The notes beneath the pieces are model-generated. The model searched no databases and had not been told where the DNA came from. It saw nothing but the letters and a program-made list of their open reading frames with translations. A program made the position numbers and the translations under genes. A stretch of DNA of 64,000 nt from Shewanella ulleungensis (GTDB taxonomy: Bacteria; Pseudomonadota; Gammaproteobacteria; Enterobacterales; Shewanellaceae), in contig NZ_BMQW01000001.1 of assembly GCF_014648315.1 (NCBI RefSeq), positions 829,982 to 893,981 of the forward strand, given 5' to 3'. This document shows, piece by piece, positions 1 to 9,293 of the stretch. Positions within the stretch are counted from its first letter, which is position 1. The number at the start of each line of letters is the position of its first letter.

Positions 1-44
1 AGTTGCTGCTGATTTGCACTAAAAGGCAGATTCAGATTTGCCAT
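1..44 (-). CDS. N-terminal start of an unidentified protein, cut by the window edge
   Basis: An ATG on the minus strand at 44 opens a frame that runs off the window (MANLNLPFSANQQQ...). A GAGG lies 9 bases upstream of the ATG, a reasonable ribosome binding site, and the frame begins 17 bases after the stop of the Lrp-type regulator, so the two could be one operon. Too little is visible to name a product. Confidence 0.4.
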   Translation of the reverse strand, partial: MANLNLPFSANQQQ

Positions 45-61
45 ATTATTTAGCCTCAGTG

Positions 62-505
62 TTAAACCGTACTTAATAAAATACTGGTTTCGCTGTTTAG
101 CACCCCTTCAATTGAGCGCACTTCACGTAATACTTTATCAAATTCTTCTAAGCTGGTGGCACGAATATCTGCAACTAAATCCCAGGCTCCATTAGTCGTG
201 TGCAATTTTTCTAACTGCGGGATCCCCCGAAGTTTATTAATCACTTGGGTTGTTGAGCGTCCAACCACCTCTATGAGCATTATCGCCCGCACCACATTTG
301 ACTCTATTTGTTCGTGAGCACGAATAGTAAAACCTAAAATAGCCCCGCTACTGACAAGACGATCTAAGCGATTTTGTATGGTCCCGCGGGACACATCCAG
401 CAGCTGCGCCAATTTAGAAATGGATGCTCTGCCGTCTTTTCGCAAAATTGAAATCAATTGCCTATCGAGATCGTCGTACAAATAAGGATGAGCAGAAGAA
501 TACAT
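62..505 (-). CDS. Lrp/AsnC family transcriptional regulator
   Basis: About 147 residues, the usual length of the family. An N-terminal winged helix-turn-helix (first ~60 residues, containing LDRQLISILRKDGRASISKL and SRGTIQNRLDRLVSSG) is followed by a RAM/AsnC ligand-binding domain. A longer frame begins with GTG at 514, but ATG at 505 has AAGGTGG five to six bases upstream and is preferred. It diverges from the ornithine cyclodeaminase/CtlX/symporter operon, and Lrp-type proteins commonly control an adjacent divergent amino-acid operon. Control of that operon by citrulline, ornithine or proline is inference. Confidence 0.93.
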   Translation of the reverse strand: MYSSAHPYLYDDLDRQLISILRKDGRASISKLAQLLDVSRGTIQNRLDRLVSSGAILGFTIRAHEQIESNVVRAIMLIEVVGRSTTQVINKLRGIPQLEKLHTTNGAWDLVADIRATSLEEFDKVLREVRSIEGVLNSETSILLSTV

Positions 506-677
506 GTGTACCACCTTAAACCGTCAATCAAACTTAGCAAAATGCCTAACGAAACCTAGCATAATGACAAATAATAGTACATTTATTACAAAAAATTGCC
601 ATTTTGTTTAACCCTACCAATGACTATCATCTTATTAAATGAATCACCTTGAGTTACAGTCAATAGGAATGAGCAAT

Positions 678-1754
678 ATGCACACAGTCAATAACACCAA
701 CTTAAACAATGTCGGCTTTGTTAGCGTTAGCGATATGCTTTCGCTATTACAACACATTGGCACTGAGGCCTTTTTACTGGGCCTAGTAGAATATCTGGAG
801 CAAGATTATTTGCGCTGGGAACTTTTTGACAAGTCACCCCGTTTTGCTAGCCATTCAAGCGACGGCGTCATTGAGCTGATGCCAACCAGTGACCAACAAC
901 AATTTAGCTTTAAATATGTTAATGGCCACCCTAAAAACACCCGCATTGGTTTACAAACGGTCACCGCCTTTGGTGTACTAGCTGATGTACAGAGTGGTTA
1001 TCCATTAATGCTGTCTGAAATGACCATACTCACCGCGCTTCGCACTGCTGCGACCTCGGCCATGATGGCCAAATATCTGGCGCCAAATGAGGCGAAAACC
1101 ATGGCGATGATTGGCTGTGGTGCACAGTCTGAATTTCAAATTTTGGCCTTTAAAGTAATACTCGGCATTAACCAGGTGCGTATTTACGATATCGACCGCA
1201 CTGCAATGCTAAAGTGCCAGCAAAATTTAGCCAACCAAGGGCTCGACATTATCTTATGTGACAGTGCACATGAGGTTGTAAAAGGCGCTGAGATCATTAC
1301 TACCTGTACTGCAGATAAACGTAATGCCACTATTTTAACCAGTGACATGGTGCAAAATGGCGTGCATATTAATGCCATCGGCGGCGACTGCCCTGGTAAA
1401 ACAGAACTTGAAGCAGCACTGCTTTTACGCGCTGACGTATTTGTTGAATATGAGCCACAAACCCGTATCGAGGGTGACATTCAGCAACTTGACTCATCAT
1501 TTGTAGTGACCGAAATGTATAAGGTTATCCGTGGCGATCGTAAAGGCCGTAGCTTTGCTGCGCAATTAACCATTTTTGATGGGGTGGGTTTTGCGATTGA
1601 AGATTTTTCTGCTCTACGTTATGTACATGATTTAATTAAACAACAATCGAGCCACCAGCAACTTGAACTACTCACAAACCAAGCTAATCCACGTGATTTA
1701 TTTGGTTTATTAACGCCAGCAACACAAGCGACTCGCTTAGTAGTAGGTGCATAA
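678..1754 (+). CDS. ornithine cyclodeaminase (OCD/mu-crystallin family)
   Basis: Predicted to convert L-ornithine to L-proline plus ammonia, using bound NAD. Visible family marks are the RTAATSAMMAKYLA segment before the Rossmann fold, the dinucleotide motif GCGAQSE, and INAIGGDCPGKTEL with the aspartate expected to be catalytic in OCD. An in-frame ATG exists at 639 without a ribosome binding site. ATG at 678 has AGGA nine bases upstream and is chosen. The stop overlaps the start of the CtlX gene by one base (TAATG), so the two are translationally coupled. Other mu-crystallin relatives reduce imines, but the GGDCPGKTE motif favours true OCD. Confidence 0.92.
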   Translation: MHTVNNTNLNNVGFVSVSDMLSLLQHIGTEAFLLGLVEYLEQDYLRWELFDKSPRFASHSSDGVIELMPTSDQQQFSFKYVNGHPKNTRIGLQTVTAFGVLADVQSGYPLMLSEMTILTALRTAATSAMMAKYLAPNEAKTMAMIGCGAQSEFQILAFKVILGINQVRIYDIDRTAMLKCQQNLANQGLDIILCDSAHEVVKGAEIITTCTADKRNATILTSDMVQNGVHINAIGGDCPGKTELEAALLLRADVFVEYEPQTRIEGDIQQLDSSFVVTEMYKVIRGDRKGRSFAAQLTIFDGVGFAIEDFSALRYVHDLIKQQSSHQQLELLTNQANPRDLFGLLTPATQATRLVVGA

Positions 1755-2677
1755 TGGCCATTAATCCACAAGCTCCATCAGCCGTTGTGATGATCCGCCC
1801 TCATCACTTCAGTCCAAACCCTGAAACCCTGCCAGACAATAGCTACCAAAGCAGAGATGTCAGCCAAGACCAGGCTTTGCTTGCAACACAGGCTTATGAA
1901 CAAGTGAGCCAGGCGCAACAACAGTTACAAGCTGCGGGCATTAACGTGCATGTGTTTGAAGACACAGGCACCGACACCCCTGATTCAGTGTTTCCTAACA
2001 ATTGGTTTTCGACCCACTTAGGGGGCCATGTGGCTATTTACCCTATGTATGCCAAAAACCGTCGTAAAGAGCGTCGTAGCGACATTATTGATATGCTTAA
2101 AGCTCAGTACCGAGTGCAAGATGTGATTGACTATTCAGGCCTTGAATACGACAACATATATCTTGAAGGCACTGGGGCCATGGTACTCGACCACATTGAG
2201 CGAGTCGCTTATGCAGTCAGATCAAAACGTACAGATTCATTGGTGTTAGAGCGTTTCTGCACTCAATTTAATTTTGAACCTATGGTGTTTGACGCTGAAG
2301 ATGAAGCCGGTGTGCCTGTGTACCATACCAACGTATTAATGTGTATTGGCAGCGATTTTGTCATGGCTGGGTTCGATATGATTAAGGACACTCAACGTCG
2401 TCAGCAAATTATTCAACGATTTGAAGACAGTGGCCGATTGATTATTAACTTAACCGAAGATCAAATTCGTCATTTTTGTGGTAATGCATTAGAGTTACAG
2501 TCGAAACAAGGTCGTTTTTTAGCATTATCGCAACGTGCTTTTGAAGCATTGACACATGAGCAAATTACGTTATTAAATCAAAGTGTGACTCTGTTACCAT
2601 TAAATGTATCGGCCATCGAAATGGCCGGAGGTTCTGTTAGGTGTATGTTAGCAGGGATCCATTTATCGAAAAGATGA
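1754..2677 (+). CDS. ctlX: citrulline hydrolase CtlX (amidinotransferase/arginine deiminase superfamily)
   Basis: A 307-residue guanidino-group-modifying enzyme of the CtlX type, known to hydrolyse citrulline to ornithine, CO2 and ammonia. Visible marks: TPDSVFPNNWFSTH near residue 75, the YHTNVLMCIG segment with the expected catalytic histidine, CGNALEL, and a C-terminal GGSVRC cysteine in the nucleophile position of the superfamily. The one-base overlap with the preceding ornithine cyclodeaminase gene fits a two-step path from citrulline to proline. Arginine or dimethylarginine as substrate cannot be excluded from sequence alone. Confidence 0.85.
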   Translation: MAINPQAPSAVVMIRPHHFSPNPETLPDNSYQSRDVSQDQALLATQAYEQVSQAQQQLQAAGINVHVFEDTGTDTPDSVFPNNWFSTHLGGHVAIYPMYAKNRRKERRSDIIDMLKAQYRVQDVIDYSGLEYDNIYLEGTGAMVLDHIERVAYAVRSKRTDSLVLERFCTQFNFEPMVFDAEDEAGVPVYHTNVLMCIGSDFVMAGFDMIKDTQRRQQIIQRFEDSGRLIINLTEDQIRHFCGNALELQSKQGRFLALSQRAFEALTHEQITLLNQSVTLLPLNVSAIEMAGGSVRCMLAGIHLSKR

Positions 2678-2749
2678 CCCTATTGCCCCAAACAAAGCCT
2701 GATAAAGATCTCTTAAAACAATAAAAAGATTTAAAAAGGAATTTTCTCA

Positions 2750-4156
2750 ATGATTAATGAAATTGTCTCGTTCGCCAACAACGTGTTATGGGGCGAATAC
2801 CAAGTACTGATTTATATATTAGTATTGGCTGGAGTGTGGTTTTCATTGAGGTTACGCTTTATTCAGCTGCGCCACTTTGCTTACATGTTCAAAGTCATGA
2901 AAGGCAGTACCCAGGGAGATAAATCAGGGATTAGTTCTTATCAAGCTTTGTGTACCGGGTTATCTGCCCGTGTGGGTACCGGCAACTTAGCAGGCGTCGC
3001 CATGGCGATATCCCTTGGCGGCAGTGGCGCCGTGTTTTGGATGTGGGTGATTGCGCTGCTTGGTATGGCCACCGGGTTTGCCGAGAGTATTTTAGGTCAG
3101 CTGTATAAAGTCAGAGACGATCATAAAGAATATCGCGGAGGACCCGCCTACTACATTCGCGCGGGGTTAAATAAACCCTGGCTAGCCGTGTTGTTTGCCC
3201 TGTGCTTATTTTTAGGTTACGGCATTAGTTTTAGTGCCATGCAAGCTAACACCATCACCGATGCTCTTAATCATACCTTTGACATTTCTAGCGTATATTC
3301 TGGTGCCGTTATCACATTTATTGCCGGTATTATTGTGATGGGCGGCCTGCGCAGTATCGCCCGCTTTGCCGAATTAATTGTGCCCTTTATGGGCCTCGCC
3401 TTTATTTTGGCTGCGGTAGCAGTGACCTTAATCAATATTCAGCAAGTGCCTGCCGTATTAATGGACATTTTTAACTCAGCCTTTGGGTTAACCGAAGCGG
3501 GCGCTGGTGCATTAGGCGCGGCAATCAAAAATGGTATTCAACGGGGTCTTTATTCAAACGAAGCCGGTGCCGGTAGCGTACCGCATGCGGCGGCAGGTGC
3601 AACGCCTGTGCCTAACCATCCAGTTGCGCAGGGTTACGTGCAAATGCTTGGGGTGTTTATCGACACTATGGTGTTGTGTAGCTGTACCGCCATTGTGATT
3701 TTACTGGCGCAAGGTAATATTGGCAGCGAAATGGAAGGCATTCGTATCACGCAAAATGCCATGACTCACCATATGGGCATGAGCGGCGATATGTTTGTCG
3801 CCATTATTATTACCCTGTTCTCTTTTACCTCTGTGGTAGCCAATTACGCCTATGCTGAGAGTAACTTACACCTGTTTAAGCTAGATAACATTTATGGCCG
3901 CACCAGTTACACACTTTTGTATTTAGGCATGGTGTATTGGGGCGCAAACGCCAGCTTAAAAGAAGTGTGGAACATGGCCGACATGGCGCTAGGCTTAATG
4001 ACGGTGGTGAATATCAGTGCATTGATGCTGTTAACCCCCACCATTGTTAATTTAACCCGCGACTATCAGGTCAAACTTAAAACCACCAACAAACCTGAAT
4101 TCAAGCTAGCTGATGTGAAAATTCAAGGTAAAACCGAAGACGGTGTGTGGTCGTAA
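2750..4156 (+). CDS. sodium:alanine symporter family (AGCS) amino-acid carrier
   Basis: A 468-residue inner-membrane carrier with about 10-11 hydrophobic segments. The AGCS signature is clear: GTGNLAGVAMAISLGGSGAV in the N-terminal half, and ALGAAIKNGIQRGLYSNEAG with SVPHAAAGA in the middle. Known members use Na+ to import alanine or glycine. It lies 72 bases after ctlX with AAGGA before the ATG and is probably the uptake or exchange step of the citrulline/ornithine/proline operon, so its substrate here may differ from alanine. A terminator follows at 4195. Confidence 0.93.
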   Translation: MINEIVSFANNVLWGEYQVLIYILVLAGVWFSLRLRFIQLRHFAYMFKVMKGSTQGDKSGISSYQALCTGLSARVGTGNLAGVAMAISLGGSGAVFWMWVIALLGMATGFAESILGQLYKVRDDHKEYRGGPAYYIRAGLNKPWLAVLFALCLFLGYGISFSAMQANTITDALNHTFDISSVYSGAVITFIAGIIVMGGLRSIARFAELIVPFMGLAFILAAVAVTLINIQQVPAVLMDIFNSAFGLTEAGAGALGAAIKNGIQRGLYSNEAGAGSVPHAAAGATPVPNHPVAQGYVQMLGVFIDTMVLCSCTAIVILLAQGNIGSEMEGIRITQNAMTHHMGMSGDMFVAIIITLFSFTSVVANYAYAESNLHLFKLDNIYGRTSYTLLYLGMVYWGANASLKEVWNMADMALGLMTVVNISALMLLTPTIVNLTRDYQVKLKTTNKPEFKLADVKIQGKTEDGVWS

Positions 4157-4194
4157 GCAACACTATCTTTACTTTACCAAAAGTACTTAAGCTC

Positions 4195-4226
4195 GCGAAG
4201 TGACGTAAAACTGACTTCGCTTTTTT
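4195..4226 (+). terminator. rho-independent terminator after the citrulline/proline operon
   Basis: GCGAAGT at 4195-4201 pairs with ACTTCGC at 4214-4220 around a 12-base loop, followed directly by six T. It lies 38 bases after the symporter stop. Confidence 0.8.
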
Positions 4227-4342
4227 ATCTGCTTTACGCTGTATTTACATCGGCTATAACTATTTGTGATTAAAAATTAATGCAATACACTGGCCTTATC
4301 TCGATAGATTATCGTAAAATGTCTTTAACTAAAGAGGGGCTC

Positions 4343-4930
4343 ATGGCTAATATTTCAAAATTTGATCGCGAAGATGTACTTGAAAAAGCAAAAAATCTAT
4401 TTTGGCAGAAAGGTTTTTTGGCGACATCTACACGAGAAATTCAAACAACCATGGACATGCGTCCAGGCAGTATTTATGCCGCATTTGGCAGCAAGGCTGA
4501 TTTATTTCACCAAACGCTAATTCATTATGCACAAACGTCTGCCCGCGACTTAAATGACAAAGTTGAACAACACGAGCACGCTTGGGAAGGATTAAAACAG
4601 TACCTTCGCGGGTTGATTTTGCCTTGTTGTGCAGAAATACCCAGTGAGTTATGTATGGTAATGCGAACACTTGCAGAGCTTGATGAGTCTCATCAAGAGA
4701 CTCTTGATATCGCCAAAGATCTACTCACAAAAGTAGAACATCGTTTTGCCAGTATTATCGAACTAGCACAGCAACAAGGTGATTTATCAGCAGAGTTTGA
4801 TAAAAATAAAATTGCTAAAAAACTGCAGGTACACATTATTGGCTTACGCTCATACTTAAAAGCCACTGGTGATACCGAGACGGTTAACCAACAACTTGAA
4901 GAGTTTTTTACTCAGTTAGAAGCACAATAA
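4343..4930 (+). CDS. TetR/AcrR family transcriptional regulator
   Basis: About 195 residues. The N-terminal TetR DNA-binding domain is clear: VLEKAKNLFWQKGFLATSTR, then RPGSIYAAFGSKADLF for the recognition helix and following helix. The rest is the ligand-binding helical domain. A frame extends upstream to an ATG at 4280, but ATG at 4343 sits just after GAGGGG and gives the normal N terminus. It stands alone between two terminators, so its target is not obvious. The hydratase gene on the opposite strand is convergent, not divergent. Confidence 0.9.
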   Translation: MANISKFDREDVLEKAKNLFWQKGFLATSTREIQTTMDMRPGSIYAAFGSKADLFHQTLIHYAQTSARDLNDKVEQHEHAWEGLKQYLRGLILPCCAEIPSELCMVMRTLAELDESHQETLDIAKDLLTKVEHRFASIIELAQQQGDLSAEFDKNKIAKKLQVHIIGLRSYLKATGDTETVNQQLEEFFTQLEAQ

Positions 4931-4955
4931 AAAAAGCGCCTAAGGCGCTTTTTTT
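4931..4955. terminator. bidirectional terminator between the TetR gene and the convergent hydratase gene
   Basis: AAAAAGCGCC, a TAA loop, and GGCGCTTTTT form a stem with A and T tracts on both sides, so it can end transcription from either strand. It begins right after the TetR stop. Confidence 0.85.
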
Positions 4956-4987
4956 ATTGACGGTAACCCATTCATTATCAGTAAACG

Positions 4988-5770
4988 TTAAGCTAATGTA
5001 TCAACAAACTTAACATCAAACAGACCAATACCTCGATATTCAATGTTAATGTCGGTCTCCATTGGTACTTTGACCACACCACAATATGAGCCGGTAATAA
5101 TCGCTTGTCCTGCACTAAGCTTAATCCCTAACTGAGATAAATAATTAATCATCCAATACACTGGTAATGGAGGTAAATCACACGGATGTTTACCGGCAAA
5201 AAGTTGTGGCTCATCAGGTGCGCTTTTATCTGTAACGACCACGTCAACATGGTTAGCCACATAGGCAACAGATCTATCTATTTCAGGGCCAATGTAAACA
5301 CCTTGATTACTCAGACCATCCGCTAATTTTTGATAATAACTAGGTTGGATATCGCCACTAAATCTGTTTTGAATTAACTCTAACGCCATATGAGTTGCAC
5401 TGATAGCTTGGTCTATTTCGGCATTGCTGTAACTGCGATGAGGTTCAATGTCTTGACCTAAAATAAATGCGATTTCGGGCTCAATAAGTGCTAAAGCGAC
5501 CTCATCTTTAATCGTTGGGATAATGCCACACTGCTCGCCATGTTCAGCGGCTTGTAAAATAGGTGCAACAATGAGTTGTCCGTTAGCTTGTGGTACTAAA
5601 CATTTCCACCCTGCGATTTTACCATTTAAGTTTGCCATCTTTTGTTGAACAGCAATGGCTTGCTCAATACTTTGTGGCGACATTGAATCAAAATGCGAAT
5701 TAGGCGTTTTGGTATTGCGTTGGGCAAATAAGTGTTGAGCAAGGTCAGTCAGATCGTTGTGTTCGTTCAC
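4988..5770 (-). CDS. 2-keto-4-pentenoate hydratase / oxalocrotonate decarboxylase family (MhpD-like)
   Basis: A 260-residue protein of the FAH/hydratase superfamily. It shows the central IEPEIAFILGQDIEP stretch, whose acidic residues bind the divalent metal in the family, and the C-terminal GQAIITGSYCGVV segment. Family members add water to, or decarboxylate, small 2-keto acids in meta-cleavage routes for aromatic compounds. No other meta-cleavage gene is beside it, so the substrate is unknown. The start is GTG at 5770 with only a weak ribosome binding site. It is downstream of dps on the same strand, separated by a terminator. Confidence 0.85.
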   Translation of the reverse strand: MNEHNDLTDLAQHLFAQRNTKTPNSHFDSMSPQSIEQAIAVQQKMANLNGKIAGWKCLVPQANGQLIVAPILQAAEHGEQCGIIPTIKDEVALALIEPEIAFILGQDIEPHRSYSNAEIDQAISATHMALELIQNRFSGDIQPSYYQKLADGLSNQGVYIGPEIDRSVAYVANHVDVVVTDKSAPDEPQLFAGKHPCDLPPLPVYWMINYLSQLGIKLSAGQAIITGSYCGVVKVPMETDINIEYRGIGLFDVKFVDTLA

Positions 5771-5837
5771 GTGGGCGTCATCTTAAAATAAAAAAACATA
5801 CATTAACGGGTTTAATCAACTTTTTCTAGCGACAAAC

Positions 5838-5868
5838 AAAAACCGCTGACTGAAAAGCCAACGGTTTT
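5838..5868 (-). terminator. terminator downstream of dps
   Basis: Read on the minus strand, AAAACCGTTGGC pairs with GTCAGCGGTTTT (two wobble pairs) around a short TTTTCA loop, and more T residues follow. It starts 25 bases after the dps stop. Confidence 0.75.
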
Positions 5869-5892
5869 AGTTATACGCAAAGCAGAAACAGA

Positions 5893-6363
5893 TTACTTAC
5901 GGGTAGCACGTAACATCCATGCCGTTTTTTCATGTATACGCATACGATCTGATACTAGCGCTGCGGTCGACTCATCGTCGGCAGCCTGGGCTAATTTAAG
6001 CACTTCACGTGATGTTTTCACAACTTGCTCATGACCTTTAGTAAGCAAATCAACCATATCTGCAGAAGATGGCACACCTTCAACTTCTTTGATTGAGCTT
6101 AAACGAGCAAATTCCTTATAGGTTCCTGGCGCCGCAACGTCAAGAGTACGAATACGCTCTGCAATGTCATCAACTGCCGTTGCAAGTTCGGTGTAATGTT
6201 CTTCAAACATTAGATGTAATTCGCGGAAATGGATCCCGGTTACATTCCAGTGAAAGTTATGCGTTTGCAAATATAATGTATACGAATCAGCTAATAAGCT
6301 CTTTAACCCCTCAGCAATTTTAAGGCGGTCATCTTTTTTAATACCAATATCGATGTCTGTCAT
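5893..6363 (-). CDS. dps: Dps-family DNA-binding ferritin-like protein
   Basis: 156 residues, normal for Dps. The ferroxidase site residues of the inter-subunit type are visible: [10 protein letters not shown] with its histidine, and the following [20 protein letters not shown] with acidic ligands. Dps dodecamers oxidise and store iron using H2O2 and protect DNA in stress or stationary phase. The N-terminal tail is short with a few lysines. A strong AAGGAG precedes the ATG at 6363. It is a single-gene unit with its own terminator. Confidence 0.95.
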   Translation of the reverse strand: MTDIDIGIKKDDRLKIAEGLKSLLADSYTLYLQTHNFHWNVTGIHFRELHLMFEEHYTELATAVDDIAERIRTLDVAAPGTYKEFARLSSIKEVEGVPSSADMVDLLTKGHEQVVKTSREVLKLAQAADDESTAALVSDRMRIHEKTAWMLRATRK

Positions 6364-6544
6364 GTTAACTCCTTATTTTGGTTAATGAATCACTATAACA
6401 ATACAACGCCTATTACCTAGATAATATTGATCTTGCTCTGCTTTGACGCAATATTGTTTAAATCTGAGTTATTTATACTGCATGAATTTAATACTAGATC
6501 ATTTTAAATAGGAAAATCTATTAAATTAATACATTTTAATCTAT

Positions 6545-7012
6545 TTATTGACATTTAATTGAAGTGTCCCGAGGAAACAAAACTCGATACATGTATAAAA
6601 CAATAGCAAGGTTAATTAACAGTACGATGACACTCAATACACTAAAGTGATTTATCATTTCATACAGCTCAAAAGGAAGATAAATGGCTCCGCTGACCAA
6701 GGCAAACCATTGAGTCCAGCGCTTATTGCACCATAAGCCATATGCTTCAATAAAACGAATAAGTGTATACGCGACAGCACCAAGCGACAATAATGATAGA
6801 CTCGATGGTGAAATAGCACCAATGGCTGCAATAAAAATATTGGGGTAATGGCTAGCCGGATTTAAATGTAAATGGGTAACTAACTCACTTGCGAGTAATG
6901 ATAGATTTTGTCCGGCATAAACGTGTAAGCCTAAAGCCACAATGAGTGCTAATATCCCCTTACTAGCCTCAAGTACTGCGACCGCTCTAATACCTTTACC
7001 AGAATGAACCAT
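6545..7012 (-). CDS. DUF2127 membrane protein
   Basis: 155 residues with four likely membrane segments. The family pattern is visible at GLWCNKRWTQWFALVSGAIY followed by LPFELYEM, typical of DUF2127 proteins. The function of the family is not established. It lies about 110 bases downstream of the desaturase gene on the same strand and may share its transcript, which would suggest a membrane-related role, but that is inference from position only. Confidence 0.82.
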   Translation of the reverse strand: MVHSGKGIRAVAVLEASKGILALIVALGLHVYAGQNLSLLASELVTHLHLNPASHYPNIFIAAIGAISPSSLSLLSLGAVAYTLIRFIEAYGLWCNKRWTQWFALVSGAIYLPFELYEMINHFSVLSVIVLLINLAIVLYMYRVLFPRDTSIKCQ

Positions 7013-7123
7013 GACGTCTCTTAATGAATAACTTGATGAGTAATGTAAAACAGTTTACCAAAACAGTCCTGTTAATAGATAACAGATCAACATGACTGTT
7101 TTTATAACCCGAACCTGGATACG

Positions 7124-8179
7124 TTATGGAAATGAGTAACGTAAAATACGCTTAACCACTTGGCTATATTGACGTAAAAAAGGCCCGGTGTGATAGGCAA
7201 TACCGTGACGGGAAAGTATCGCCTGCACTTGGGGCGCAACTTGCTGATAACGAGATGATGGTAAATCTGGGAACAAATGGTGTTCAATTTGAAAGCTCAA
7301 GTGCCCAGTTAAGATGTGAAACAGCTTACCACCTTTGATGTTCGACGAGCCTAATACCTGGCGATAATACCATTGCCCTTGAGTTTCATTTTCACACTCA
7401 GCCTGGCTAAAAGTGTGAACATCGGAAGTAAAATGGCCGCAAAAAATAATGGTTGAAGTCCACAGGTTGCGCAGTAAATTCGCGATTAAATTACCACACA
7501 ATACCCATAAAAATAACGGCCCTGCCAGTAACGGAAACACCAGATAATCTTTACATAATTGCTTACCGCCTTTACTAAAGAAACGACGTTTGAGTTCACT
7601 TGCATCAACTTTAGATGCTCTACCTTGTTTCTTTTTACCCATAAACACGCGCTCAGCGGCAAGTTCGTGATATGACACCCCCCATTGGAAAAGCACACTT
7701 AAATAAATGTAAGTGATAAATTGCCATAGATTTTTCAATCTCCACGAAAAGTCATTCGACAAGCGCAGTAAGCCATAACCAAAATCACGATCTTTACCAA
7801 TCACATTGGTATAAGTGTGATGTTCATAATTATGAATACGCTGCCAACTTTTGCCATCGCAGGCGATATCCCAGTCAAATTGGAGCGAGTTAATATGAGG
7901 ATCGTTCATCCAATCATATTGACCGTGTAACACGTTATGACCGATTTCCATGTTGTCGAGAATTTTAGCGCTGGCTAAGCTCAGCACACCAATTGCCCAC
8001 CATACAGGATGCAGAAACCCCAACATTAATAATGCGCGCCCCCCCCACTCTAACGCCCTTTGCCACACGATAACCTTGCGAATATATGCCGCATCGCTTG
8101 CGCCAACTTGATCGAGAGTTTGACGCTTTAACTCATCAAGCTCAGTCGCTAACTGCTCAAAATTAATATTTTTGTTCAT
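7124..8179 (-). CDS. fatty acid desaturase (DesB-like membrane diiron enzyme)
   Basis: About 351 residues with hydrophobic segments and the three histidine boxes that bind the diiron centre: HNVLHGQYDW, HNYEHHTYTN and QIEHHLFPDLPS. Such enzymes insert a double bond into an acyl chain using O2 and electrons from a reductase. The reductase gene lies directly upstream, with its stop four bases before this start, which resembles the DesC/DesB pair of Pseudomonas acting on acyl-CoA. A frame extends to TTG at 8200; ATG at 8179 is preferred. Regiospecificity cannot be told. Confidence 0.92.
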   Translation of the reverse strand: MNKNINFEQLATELDELKRQTLDQVGASDAAYIRKVIVWQRALEWGGRALLMLGFLHPVWWAIGVLSLASAKILDNMEIGHNVLHGQYDWMNDPHINSLQFDWDIACDGKSWQRIHNYEHHTYTNVIGKDRDFGYGLLRLSNDFSWRLKNLWQFITYIYLSVLFQWGVSYHELAAERVFMGKKKQGRASKVDASELKRRFFSKGGKQLCKDYLVFPLLAGPLFLWVLCGNLIANLLRNLWTSTIIFCGHFTSDVHTFSQAECENETQGQWYYRQVLGSSNIKGGKLFHILTGHLSFQIEHHLFPDLPSSRYQQVAPQVQAILSRHGIAYHTGPFLRQYSQVVKRILRYSFP

Positions 8180-8183
8180 TGAT

Positions 8184-9293
8184 TTACAGTTCCAACTCAA
8201 GTGGTGTTACCGCCTGAGAAATACATAATTGAATGAGTTGCTCGCCCGGTTGCGATATCTCGCCCGTGTGCAAGTTTCTAACAACACCCGATTTTTTAAC
8301 ACACTGACATTGATGACAAACACCAATACGACAGCCAAAGTTGGCACTAATACCTTGTTGCTCTAAACCACTGAGTAAGGTGTCATTTGCGGCTAAAACA
8401 AGCTGAGACTGTTGCCCACGTTGAGTTAAATTGACGTGTTGCTCGCCTGCCGCGGTTTGCGCAAACGTTGGCGCCTGGAAAAACTCTGCTTGGCGCTGCG
8501 CTTTAGGATGTTTCATTGCGTCTAATTGCTGATCAACATCATCCTTAAACTGGCTTGGGCCACAAATCAACACCTGGCTTTTAACGGTACAGTCAATTAA
8601 AGCATCCGCTAAATTATGGCCATGTTTACGAATAAGCAATTTCACTGTGAATAGGCTTAACTGCTGCTGTAACGCCATGAGTTCGTCAACATACAAATGC
8701 TCACCCACCTTGGCAAAGTAAACCAATTCAATAGGATTTTTCGGTTGTCGTGGTAGCAACGCCAGTTGGTTGAGCATCGCCATAAATGGCGTAATGCCAC
8801 TGCCAGCCGCCACAAACCACAGTGATGTTGACGGTTGAGAAAGGACACTATCACTTAATGTAAACTCACCTTGTGGCGCACTTAAATTGACATAGCCCCC
8901 CGCGGCAATGTTCGCTAATAATGTTGCCGTAAAAGCACCATCAATATTGGTCTTAATGGTTAAACGAATCACGCGCTTTTTAGGGTATTGACTATGAGAT
9001 TGGTCGGGTGCTGACGAGATTGAAAAAGGTCGGGTCATTAAACGGCCATTAATTTCTACAGTCAATAACACGTGCTGGCCTGCTATTGCTTGCGGCCAGG
9101 CGTTTTCTGGAGACAACTCTAGTTGCACAACATCGGCACGAAGTAATTGATGCCCCAACACTTGGGCGCGAAACCAATGGGTGCGCCAGGCGGGCTTTAT
9201 GCGCTGCATAATAGGTTCTAAATAACTGCCTATTGAATCGGTGTGAAATAGGGTTTTTGCTGTGATATTGTTCAGTCGAGTTAATACATTCAT
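8184..9293 (-). CDS. ferredoxin reductase with C-terminal 2Fe-2S domain (DesC-like electron donor)
   Basis: About 369 residues. Order of domains: FAD-binding barrel with RLMTRPFSISSAP, NAD(P)-binding domain with FVAAGSGITPFMAML, and a plant-type 2Fe-2S ferredoxin domain with CRIGVCHQCQC plus a later cysteine in LIQLCIS. It should pass electrons from NAD(P)H to the desaturase encoded four bases downstream. A frame extends to TTG at 9305, but ATG at 9293 is the more normal start. No good ribosome binding site is visible for either. Confidence 0.9.
   Translation of the reverse strand: MNVLTRLNNITAKTLFHTDSIGSYLEPIMQRIKPAWRTHWFRAQVLGHQLLRADVVQLELSPENAWPQAIAGQHVLLTVEINGRLMTRPFSISSAPDQSHSQYPKKRVIRLTIKTNIDGAFTATLLANIAAGGYVNLSAPQGEFTLSDSVLSQPSTSLWFVAAGSGITPFMAMLNQLALLPRQPKNPIELVYFAKVGEHLYVDELMALQQQLSLFTVKLLIRKHGHNLADALIDCTVKSQVLICGPSQFKDDVDQQLDAMKHPKAQRQAEFFQAPTFAQTAAGEQHVNLTQRGQQSQLVLAANDTLLSGLEQQGISANFGCRIGVCHQCQCVKKSGVVRNLHTGEISQPGEQLIQLCISQAVTPLELEL

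Noticed and set aside
7102..7698. Short minus-strand frames inside the desaturase gene
   Set aside because: They are in other frames of a gene with clear histidine boxes and have no family features.
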